Positions 1-5,519 of a DNA stretch of 7,858 nucleotides are shown piece by piece. The notes below the pieces were generated by a model. That model had not been told where the DNA came from and did not search any database. It saw only the letters and a list, made by a program, of their open reading frames with translations. The DNA is taken from assembly GCA_007127385.1 (NCBI GenBank), contig SKZM01000019.1:1-7858 (forward strand). The letters are read 5' to 3'. The translations under genes and the position numbers were made by a program. The DNA comes from Methanosalsum sp. (GTDB lineage: Archaea > Halobacteriota > Methanosarcinia > Methanosarcinales > Methanosarcinaceae). How positions within the stretch are numbered: position 1 is the stretch's first letter; the number at the start of each line of letters is the position of its first letter.

Positions 1-1
1 A

Positions 2-715
2 TATACGGTTGAAGGCAATACTGCAGATAAGGTCGGGCAGTGTCATCTTTGTGAATTTGACAAACAATCTGATCAAATTCAAGTAATAGCAGATCAGAGA
101 GAGGGAAGAAGCACTGTTCTGCGATCACTTGACCGGTTGAATACAGTCCTTGAAATAAAAACACTTGAAGTGGGAGACTATCTTGTAAGTGACAGATGCG
201 GAATTGAGCGAAAGGATGCAACTGATTTTGTCAGTTCACTGGTCGACCGAACTCTTTTTGAACAGGTTTCAAACCTTGCCCGGGTATATTCAAGGCCAGT
301 ACTCATAATCGAAGGTGAAGGATTATTTACATCCCGCAAGATCAATCCCAATGCAATACATGGAACAATTGCTTCCATATCTCTGGATTTTGGGGTTTCG
401 GTATTTTATACACGTGATCCGGAGGATAGTGCATCTCTGATCCACCTGCTTGCAAAGCGTGAGCAGACCGACCTGAAACGGGAAGTGAACATGCATGGAA
501 AGAAATCGGCCCGTTCCCTTTCACAGCAACAGGAATATATCATCTCGGCAATTCCCGATATCGGTCCAAAGGCAGCCAGGAATCTCCTGTTACATTTTAG
601 TACTGTGGAAAATGTGATCCGGGCCAGTAAAGAAGAGCTGATGAAAGTTCAGTTGATAGGTCCAAAAACGGCTCAAAGGATCAGAGAAGTTCTGGAGAGC
701 GATTACAAGGCCTGA
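2..715 (+). CDS. hef: Hef-like (FANCM/XPF family) repair nuclease, C-terminal part, cut by the left window edge
   Basis: The frame is open from base 2 to a TGA at 713-715, giving 237 residues with no N terminus; the TTG at 137 lies inside the nuclease domain and is not the start. Residues about 27-150 form an ERCC4/XPF-type nuclease: VIADQREGRS, then GDY at 58-60 and ERKDATD at 69-75, which is the family catalytic GDXnERKXXXD motif, complete. Residues about 175-235 carry two helix-hairpin-helix elements, PDIGPKAA and LIGPKTA, which bind DNA. In Hef an N-terminal superfamily 2 helicase precedes this part, and the enzyme acts on stalled forks and branched DNA. Upstream of the nuclease is a short linker with a CHLC pair (residues 14-17) whose role is unknown. 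The helicase would lie left of the window, so a helicase-less XPF-like nuclease cannot be excluded. Confidence 0.9.
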   Translation, partial: YTVEGNTADKVGQCHLCEFDKQSDQIQVIADQREGRSTVLRSLDRLNTVLEIKTLEVGDYLVSDRCGIERKDATDFVSSLVDRTLFEQVSNLARVYSRPVLIIEGEGLFTSRKINPNAIHGTIASISLDFGVSVFYTRDPEDSASLIHLLAKREQTDLKREVNMHGKKSARSLSQQQEYIISAIPDIGPKAARNLLLHFSTVENVIRASKEELMKVQLIGPKTAQRIREVLESDYKA

Positions 716-756
716 AACATATCCCCAAAATGAAAACCGGAATATAGGCCTTGAAG

Positions 757-775
757 GGCAGACAGATTAACTGCC
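757..775. terminator. Possible weak hairpin between convergent genes
   Basis: GGCAG at 757-761 can pair with CTGCC at 771-775 across a 9-nt loop. It sits in the 66-nt gap where the Hef-like gene and the UPF0148 gene converge. No good T-run follows directly on either strand; a six-T run on the plus strand at 799-804 lies inside the UPF0148 coding region and could serve the Hef transcript. A stem of only five pairs may be chance. Confidence 0.25.
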
Positions 776-781
776 ACGCCT

Positions 782-1264
782 TTATCTGAACCTCTCCATT
801 TTTTCAAACAGAACCAGTCCCTTTTCAATCAATTCAAAGCTCTCCTGCAGTCTTCTTGGATCATTTTCATTCTGAAGGCTAGAACTGATATCCAGGATCT
901 TTTCTGCAATCAGATCTGCAGCCCGATCTATTTCATCCCCGGTACCGGATCTATTATGTGATATAGCACCTGATCTGGAAGGTGGATCTTCTGGAGCAGA
1001 TATGGGTTCTTGACTTCTTACAGCCCTTTCCCCTTTATTGTCAGGTATAGGGGACTGCTGTGAAGTTTCAGATACATGATCCCTTCTGGGAGAATCACTT
1101 TTCATCTCAACATCGCAGACAGGACATACAACCTGCCCACTGTACCTAAACATTGGTGCACCACAACCTTCACAATGTTGTGCAAGCATTGTTGCGCCCA
1201 TTTCCAGCAGTCTGGATATTTTCTTGATATTTTCTTGTTCTTCTTCAGGATTTACCAAAGTCAT
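782..1264 (-). CDS. UPF0148 / Sjogren autoantigen p27 family zinc-ribbon protein
   Basis: 160 residues. The N-terminal helical segment (residues 5-30, ending LLEMGATMLAQH) leads into a zinc ribbon, CEGC at 31-34 and CPVC at 47-50, so all four ligands are present. This helix-plus-ribbon arrangement is the hallmark of archaeal UPF0148 proteins and of the human SSSCA1/ZNRD2 (p27) family. Residues about 53-108 are rich in Ser, Pro, Asp and Arg and look disordered. The C-terminal 50 residues are again predicted helical. The molecular function is not established for archaea. The start is ATG at 1264, with AAGGAGG at 1267-1273 only two bases upstream; a TTG at codon 3 would give a more usual spacing but is a weaker start codon. 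It diverges from the UPF0147 gene and converges on the Hef-like gene. Confidence 0.88.
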   Translation of the reverse strand: MTLVNPEEEQENIKKISRLLEMGATMLAQHCEGCGAPMFRYSGQVVCPVCDVEMKSDSPRRDHVSETSQQSPIPDNKGERAVRSQEPISAPEDPPSRSGAISHNRSGTGDEIDRAADLIAEKILDISSSLQNENDPRRLQESFELIEKGLVLFEKMERFR

Positions 1265-1266
1265 TT

Positions 1267-1273
1267 CCTCCTT
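1267..1273 (-). promoter_or_regulatory. Strong ribosome binding site, unusually close to its ATG
   Basis: Read on the minus strand the sequence is AAGGAGG followed by AA and then ATG. The match to the 16S 3' end is excellent, but the two-base spacer is shorter than usual. Initiation at the TTG two codons further on (1256-1258) is therefore possible. Confidence 0.65.
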
Positions 1274-1318
1274 AATGAGTATACATAAAACATACCATAA
1301 TCAAGATCTAAACAAAAG

Positions 1319-1329
1319 TATTTTTATAT
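1319..1329 (-). promoter_or_regulatory. Candidate TATA box for the UPF0148 gene
   Basis: On the minus strand this reads ATATAAAAATA. Transcription starting about 25 bases downstream, near 1299, would give a leader of roughly 35 nt that contains the ribosome site. The region is generally AT-rich, so the exact element is uncertain. Confidence 0.4.
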
Positions 1330-1339
1330 CATATACTTA

Positions 1340-1347
1340 TTTAAATA
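1340..1347 (+). promoter_or_regulatory. Candidate TATA box for the UPF0147 gene
   Basis: TTTAAATA matches the archaeal box A consensus. A start 25-27 bases downstream, near 1370, gives a leader of about 30 nt that includes the ribosome site at 1387-1394. It lies only about 11 bp from the candidate box of the divergent gene, so the two promoters may interfere or be co-regulated. Confidence 0.5.
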
Positions 1348-1386
1348 TGCTTTAAGTAATCTTATTTTCTACTCTACAGTTATTTT

Positions 1387-1394
1387 AAGGTGAT
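1387..1394 (+). promoter_or_regulatory. Ribosome binding site deciding the UPF0147 start
   Basis: AAGGTGAT is a near-perfect complement of the archaeal 16S 3' end and lies four bases before the ATG at 1399. The in-frame GTG at 1390 is part of this element, so it is not the start. Confidence 0.85.
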
Positions 1395-1398
1395 CTAT

Positions 1399-1671
1399 AT
1401 GACAGATGATGTTGAAGAAGTTATAAAACAATCCACACAGGTCCTGGAACACATAGCAAACGATAACTCAGTTCCACGTAATATAAGACGATCCGCAAAC
1501 GAAGTTCTGAAAATACTGAATAATGAAAATGATCCCCTGTTCATGAGGGCTGCATCCAGTATATCAATACTTGAAGATCTTAGTAATGATCCAAACATTC
1601 CATTACATACCAGAACGCTCATATGGAATGTAGCAAGCCAGCTTGAAACAATACCAGTTGATGATGACTGA
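1399..1671 (+). CDS. UPF0147 family protein
   Basis: 90 residues from ATG 1399, chosen because AAGGTGAT precedes it. The sequence carries the family signatures [11 protein letters not shown] (21-31) and [19 protein letters not shown] (62-80). UPF0147 is a small, all-helical, widely conserved archaeal family with no assigned function. The two signatures resemble each other (ND-x-x-[VI]-P-x-x-x-R followed by a helix), so the protein looks like two copies of a helical hairpin, as in HEAT-type repeats. It is acidic and ends in VDDD. It appears monocistronic: a divergent gene lies upstream and a T-run terminator about 70 nt downstream. It has no signal peptide or membrane segment, so it is presumably cytosolic. 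Confidence 0.9.
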   Translation: MTDDVEEVIKQSTQVLEHIANDNSVPRNIRRSANEVLKILNNENDPLFMRAASSISILEDLSNDPNIPLHTRTLIWNVASQLETIPVDDD

Positions 1672-1738
1672 AAATCGTTCATTACCCGGGATATATCTCA
1701 TTATACGTGCGCACAGATGATCAGAACTGTCCTGTCCA

Positions 1739-1745
1739 TTTTTTT
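1739..1745 (+). terminator. T-run terminator after the UPF0147 gene
   Basis: Seven consecutive T residues, about 68 nt past the stop codon, fit the oligo-T termination used by archaeal RNA polymerase. An 8-bp palindrome, GTGCGCAC at 1707-1714, lies about 25 nt upstream. The rest of the 1672-1914 spacer is AT-rich; I see no convincing gene or structured RNA in it. Confidence 0.5.
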
Positions 1746-1880
1746 AGATTTACATAAAGGTATTTCTGATTATCTAAGCATAGCTGGAACGCATATAAAG
1801 TTGCATAACTGTTTTCCATCGGATTCTATATCAGAGTTAAGGTCTTCCAGATGAAAGAAGTAACCAGAACTATATGTACC

Positions 1881-1890
1881 CTTATATATA
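1881..1890 (+). promoter_or_regulatory. Candidate TATA box of the translin-sepS operon
   Basis: CTTATATATA is centred about 29 bases before the ATG at 1915. With the usual archaeal distance of 22-27 bases from box to start site, transcription would begin at or within a few bases of the ATG, giving a leaderless mRNA. This agrees with the absence of any ribosome site upstream of that ATG. A second TATA-like element, CATATAAA at 1792-1799, could give a longer leader. Confidence 0.5.
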
Positions 1891-1914
1891 CCCTATAAAT
1901 ATTCTTCGTATATA

Positions 1915-2568
1915 ATGAACCGTGAAATAATAAACCAGATCCTCAAAGAGCTGGACGCAAAAGAAAATGCTCGCGATAGTACAATATCAATGTCTCGCAA
2001 GGTTGTCCGAAACTGCAGAAAAGCAATATTTGCAATTCACAGAAAAGAGCCGACCATAACCCTCTCCCAGATCAATGAATCACGTCAGTTACTGGCTTCA
2101 ATTGACCAGAAACTTACATCCTATCCTGATATTTATTATGGAGGATTTGTAGAACATGCCCAGCAGGAATTCGTGGAATGCAGTATTCTCTATAGACTGA
2201 TATATGAAAAAGCAGACCTGAATACAGTACCTTCTCCCGAAGAGCTCAATGTCAGTTATGCAGCATACCTTAACGGGCTGGCAGATATTCCCGGTGAACT
2301 CAGAAGACATATATTATCCATGATACGGGGAGGTAATGCACAGAAAAGCGAGATTTATCTAAGTTTAATGGAAGATATATATTCAGTTTTGATCATGTTT
2401 GATTATCCTGATGTAATCGTAAAAGGACTCAGACATAAGACAGACAGGATACGTCCACTGATTGAGCGTACATCAGGGGATATTACAAATGCACTGGGAC
2501 AACAAAAATTAGAAGAATCCATGAAAAGATTTGAATCTGCATTACAGAGGCAATATCATGAAATTTGA
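1915..2568 (+). CDS. Archaeal translin / C3PO-like RNA-binding protein or RNase
   Basis: 217 residues, all-helical in character and of usual translin length. Family features in order: RKVVRNCRKAIFAIHR (28-43); the acidic pair in AQQEFVE, E85 and E88; PSPEELNVSYAAYLNGLADIPGE, with D124 and E128; SLMEDIY with E153; DYPD (163-166); and GLRHKTDRIRPLIERTSGDIT (171-191). Translin and TRAX form barrel-shaped RNA-binding complexes, and TRAX-type subunits, including the Archaeoglobus homologue, cleave RNA using clustered acidic residues. The acidic residues seen here are compatible with activity, but I cannot place them structurally. In fungi translin-TRAX trims fragments released from pre-tRNA. It is the first gene of the operon, has no ribosome site and is probably translated from a leaderless mRNA. 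Its last 11 nt overlap sepS. Confidence 0.88.
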   Translation: MNREIINQILKELDAKENARDSTISMSRKVVRNCRKAIFAIHRKEPTITLSQINESRQLLASIDQKLTSYPDIYYGGFVEHAQQEFVECSILYRLIYEKADLNTVPSPEELNVSYAAYLNGLADIPGELRRHILSMIRGGNAQKSEIYLSLMEDIYSVLIMFDYPDVIVKGLRHKTDRIRPLIERTSGDITNALGQQKLEESMKRFESALQRQYHEI

Positions 2569-4183
2569 TCCTGGGAAAACCAGGGAACTCAGCCGACAGG
2601 ATTTTGATTCTGCCTGGAGAAAAAGCACTGAACTTATTAAAAGGCCGGGTCTAAATGAACAGTATCCCCGTACCACAATGGGATACGGCAAGCCTCATCC
2701 TGTGTACGATACCATTTACAGGCTGAGGGAAGCCTACATGCGAATGGGCTTTGATGAAATAATGAATCCTCTAATTGTTGATGAAAAGGATGTTCACAAA
2801 CAGTTTGGTCATGAGGCACTGGCAGTACTTGACCGATGTTTCTATCTTGCAGGTCTTCCAAGACCAAACGTAGGCATTTCTGACAGAAAAGTAAAAAATA
2901 TCCAAACAATACTGGGACCCGTGGATGATCAGGATATAGAACTTATCAGATCGATACTTCACAGATATAAAAGAGGTGAGATTGAAGGTGATGACCTGAT
3001 ACATGAGGTCTCTAAGGGTCTTAATGTATCTGACTCAAAGGTTGCTGAGATGATCGATCAGGTATTTCCGGAATTTAAAGAACTGGCCCCTGAACCTACA
3101 ACCCGTACCCTCAGAAGCCATATGACATCCGGCTGGTTCATTTCACTTGCGTCAATGGCAGAGAGACAAAAACCACCTTTGAAACTGTTTTCCATTGACC
3201 GGTGTTTCAGGAGGGAACAGCAGGAGGATCCTTCAAGGCTTATAACCTATCATTCTGCATCGTGTGTGATCATGGATGAAAATATCAATGCCGATATTGG
3301 AAAAGCTGTAGCTGAGGGTCTGCTCTCCCAGTTTGGTTTCGAAAAGTTCAAGTTTGTGCCGGATGAGAAGCGAAGTAAGTATTATATCCCTGATACGCAG
3401 ACTGAAGTATTTGCATATCACCCGGAACTTGAGAACTCCAGTACCAAGTATAGTGACGGGTGGATTGAAATTGCAACTTTTGGGATATATTCGCCTACTG
3501 CTCTTTGTATGTATGACATCCCCTATCCAGTGATGAATCTGGGGCTGGGCGTAGAAAGAATTGCAATGATACTTCACAATGGAAATGATGTGAGATCACT
3601 TTCATATCCCCAGATGCCACAGTATTCCAGCTGGAATATGAAAGATAGCGAGATTGCAAAGCTGATATATGTGGACAAAGTACCTCTTACTCCTGAGGGT
3701 GAACAGATATTGCACTCACTGGTACATACCTGTCAGGAACATGGAGAAGCACAAAGCCCATGTAAATTTCAGGTCTGGGAGGGGTCAATTGATGATAAAA
3801 GAGTAGCAGTGTATGTTACAGAACCGGAGGATAATACAAAACTTTGCGGACCTGCTGCATTTAATGAAATTGTTGTCTTTGAGAACGATATACTGGGTCT
3901 GCCACGTTCCAAAAAATGGGCCACAGCCTTTGAAAACAATGCTTCATGTACCGGAATCAGATTTATTGACGCTTTTGCAGCAAAAGCTGTAAGGGATATC
4001 GAGGAAGCTGTGGAGAACGGTGATGGAGAAGTGGAAACAAGAGTTCGTATTGTCAAGGTACCCTCGGAGATCAATATCAGGATAGATTCCCTGGTACATC
4101 GGTATATTACAGGGATTAAAAAGAGAATAGATATCAGAGGACCGGTATTCATTACAGTGAGGGCAACGATTGAACAGGCTTGA
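2558..4183 (+). CDS. sepS: O-phosphoseryl-tRNA(Cys) synthetase (SepRS)
   Basis: Ligates O-phosphoserine to tRNA(Cys); SepCysS then converts the product to Cys-tRNA(Cys). This is the methanogen route to cysteine. The protein has 541 residues, the usual family length, and starts MKFDPGK at ATG 2558 behind AGAGG (2546-2550); the in-frame TTG at 2531 is unnecessary. Class II landmarks: the N-terminal block GKPHPVYDTI (44-53) and NPLIVDEKDVHKQFG (70-84); TSGWF (190-194); motif 2, DRCFRREQQEDPSRL (214-228) with YHSAS (231-235); and motif 3, NLGLGVERIAMI (327-338). T190, S233, S235 and N327 fit the phosphoserine-binding residues described for SepRS, from memory and with a small offset. TEPE at 421-424 probably belongs to the anticodon-reading domain. 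The gene overlaps translin by 11 nt and the endonuclease V gene by 14 nt. Confidence 0.97.
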   Translation: MKFDPGKTRELSRQDFDSAWRKSTELIKRPGLNEQYPRTTMGYGKPHPVYDTIYRLREAYMRMGFDEIMNPLIVDEKDVHKQFGHEALAVLDRCFYLAGLPRPNVGISDRKVKNIQTILGPVDDQDIELIRSILHRYKRGEIEGDDLIHEVSKGLNVSDSKVAEMIDQVFPEFKELAPEPTTRTLRSHMTSGWFISLASMAERQKPPLKLFSIDRCFRREQQEDPSRLITYHSASCVIMDENINADIGKAVAEGLLSQFGFEKFKFVPDEKRSKYYIPDTQTEVFAYHPELENSSTKYSDGWIEIATFGIYSPTALCMYDIPYPVMNLGLGVERIAMILHNGNDVRSLSYPQMPQYSSWNMKDSEIAKLIYVDKVPLTPEGEQILHSLVHTCQEHGEAQSPCKFQVWEGSIDDKRVAVYVTEPEDNTKLCGPAAFNEIVVFENDILGLPRSKKWATAFENNASCTGIRFIDAFAAKAVRDIEEAVENGDGEVETRVRIVKVPSEINIRIDSLVHRYITGIKKRIDIRGPVFITVRATIEQA

Positions 4184-4859
4184 CAAACTCCAGTTAATAT
4201 ATCCGGAATCATATGAAAGAGATTCACTGATCAGAATACAGCAGGAAATCTCAAAACAGGTTACTATTGAAGATCTTTTTGATAAACTGCAGTTAATAGG
4301 GGGAGTTGATTGTGCATTGATCAAAGATTCGATCATATGTTCTGTTGTTGTTATGGACTACAAAACCATGGAAATTATTGAAAAAGCGTCCGTGATTGAA
4401 CCTGTAGCTTTCCCCTACATTCCAACATTCCTTTCATTCAGGGAGGCAGCTCCAATGATCAATGCGGTTCTTCAACTAAAAAACATTCCGGATATACTTA
4501 TGATCGACGGCTGTGGCATCAATCATCCACGTACTGCAGGTCTTGCTACACATATCGGAGTGTCTATGGATATACCTACCATAGGAATTGCAAAGAATAT
4601 CCTTTGCGGTGTTTCAGATGAGCCAGAATATGTAAGTGATGCAAAAGCGCTGATGTATAATAGAATACAGGTTGGATGGTACCTCAAATCATCAAAACGA
4701 AGCAACCCGATTGTAATCGCTCCGGGTCACAGAGTATCTATTAAAACTTCCCTTACAATAGTTAGAAACTGCCTTCGTGGATACAAACTCCCGGAGCCTA
4801 CCAGAAATGCCCATCTGGAGGCAGGCAGAATTAAACAGGAGATCAAAAATGAACAGTAA
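4170..4859 (+). CDS. nfi: Endonuclease V (inosine/hypoxanthine-directed)
   Basis: 229 residues. It should cleave the second phosphodiester 3' to deoxyinosine in DNA, or to inosine in RNA; which one matters in this organism is unknown. All metal-binding and catalytic positions known from the Thermotoga enzyme are present: D47 (GGVDCA), E92 (SFREAAP), D113 (MIDGCG) and H215 (TRNAH). The strand-separating wedge PYIP is at 82-85, and HPR (119-121) and IPTIGIAKN with K142 are also conserved. One oddity is the active-site loop, which reads DGCG where many homologues have Gln or His in place of Cys. The start is TTG at 4170 with GAGG at 4159-4162, seven bases upstream. No ATG or GTG occurs in frame before the conserved IQQEI helix, so the unusual start is well supported. 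It overlaps sepS by 14 nt and the next gene by 11 nt. Confidence 0.93.
   Translation: MNRLDKLQLIYPESYERDSLIRIQQEISKQVTIEDLFDKLQLIGGVDCALIKDSIICSVVVMDYKTMEIIEKASVIEPVAFPYIPTFLSFREAAPMINAVLQLKNIPDILMIDGCGINHPRTAGLATHIGVSMDIPTIGIAKNILCGVSDEPEYVSDAKALMYNRIQVGWYLKSSKRSNPIVIAPGHRVSIKTSLTIVRNCLRGYKLPEPTRNAHLEAGRIKQEIKNEQ
4837..4843 (+). promoter_or_regulatory. Ribosome binding site for the DUF169 gene
   Basis: AGGAGAT lies five bases before the ATG at 4849, within the end of the endonuclease V gene. It fixes this ATG as the start and rules out the upstream in-frame ATG at 4777. Confidence 0.75.
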
Positions 4860-5481
4860 CGAATTTTTATGCCTTGCTAATCTGATGACCGGTGGAGAAC
4901 CTGTATGTATAACTCTTAACGACAGGGATAGCATAGGATCTCAATCAGAGAAACTTTTCTGTGAACTCGTTCTAAATGCACGTTATGGTGAATCATTTCA
5001 GATATCTGATCAGAGGTGCGGGGTTGGATCATATATTCTTGGAGCAGATGATCAGGTGCCATCCAAATATTATTTCAAATCCGGCAGATACGTCAGCAAA
5101 GATATTGCACAGATGGCTGCAGAGTCCCTGCCCAGAAAGGATACTTCTGCATACCCGATCAAAATAGAGCCACTTCATACTAACAATGGATATTTTGATG
5201 TAATGATCCTCTATCTGACCCCTGAAAAAACAATGAAAGTTGTACAGGCATATTCATATTATACAGGTGAAAGAGTAAACATCAATACTATTGGAGCTGC
5301 CTCAATCTGTGCTGACTGTACGGTTCTGCCTGTACACAAAGGGCTGACTATTTCAGTTGGTTGCAAAGGTTCAAGGAAGCACACAGGATACAGCGATAAC
5401 GAACTTCCTGTCGGAATCTCTGCATCAACAGCAGCAAAAATAGAAGCAGGACTGGCTTTGATCCCCAACACATCTGATTAA
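4849..5481 (+). CDS. DUF169 family protein (COG2043-like), function unknown
   Basis: 210 residues, no signal peptide or membrane segment, so cytosolic. It matches the DUF169 pattern as I remember it: an N-terminal P-[VI]-x-[IV] segment (EPVCITL, 17-23), RCGVGSYILG (56-65), a central YLTPEKTMKVVQAY block (122-135), and a C-terminal IGAASICADC (148-157) followed by SVGCKGSRKHTGYSDNELPVGI (169-190). Seven cysteines occur: 8, 20, 38, 57, 154, 157 and 172. C57, the C154/C157 pair and C172 fall in the conserved blocks and could bind a metal or cluster, though this is inference. The family is common in methanogens and anaerobes and has no established activity. As the last gene of the translin-sepS-nfi cluster, with an 11-nt overlap and its own AGGAG site, it is very probably co-translated. 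Confidence 0.85.
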   Translation: MNSNEFLCLANLMTGGEPVCITLNDRDSIGSQSEKLFCELVLNARYGESFQISDQRCGVGSYILGADDQVPSKYYFKSGRYVSKDIAQMAAESLPRKDTSAYPIKIEPLHTNNGYFDVMILYLTPEKTMKVVQAYSYYTGERVNINTIGAASICADCTVLPVHKGLTISVGCKGSRKHTGYSDNELPVGISASTAAKIEAGLALIPNTSD

Positions 5482-5504
5482 ACAGATAAGTCAGTTGGCA
5501 TTCA

Positions 5505-5511
5505 TTTTTTT
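5505..5511 (+). terminator. T-run terminator of the translin-sepS operon
   Basis: Seven T residues begin 24 nt after the DUF169 stop, within the 38-nt gap between convergent genes. No hairpin precedes them, which fits archaeal oligo-T termination. No equivalent run is seen for the minus-strand transcript, which may read into the 3' end of DUF169. Confidence 0.6.
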
Positions 5512-5519
5512 AATCGGTT

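Noticed and set aside
137..715. TTG at 137 as the start of a separate small nuclease
   Set aside because: The frame is open upstream to the window edge and encodes the first strand of the nuclease domain (VIADQREGR), so 137 is internal.
1707..1714. Palindrome GTGCGCAC as an operator
   Set aside because: A single 8-bp palindrome downstream of a gene, with no second copy at any promoter in the window, is not enough.
1717..1854. 45-residue open frame starting at an ATG in the spacer between the UPF0147 gene and translin
   Set aside because: It has no ribosome site, runs across the seven-T terminator, ends in a low-quality Ser/Arg-rich tail and matches no family I know; likely chance.
1851..1898. 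15-residue mini-frame just upstream of translin, considered as a leader peptide
   Set aside because: No ribosome site, no regulatory codon run, and it ends inside the candidate TATA region.
2531..2557. In-frame TTG extension of SepRS
   Set aside because: The family begins MKFDP, matching ATG 2558 with AGAGG upstream; the extra nine residues are not typical.
3769..4336. Long minus-strand open frames across the end of sepS and the start of endonuclease V
   Set aside because: Both plus-strand genes have complete catalytic motifs here; the minus-strand translations resemble no protein family.
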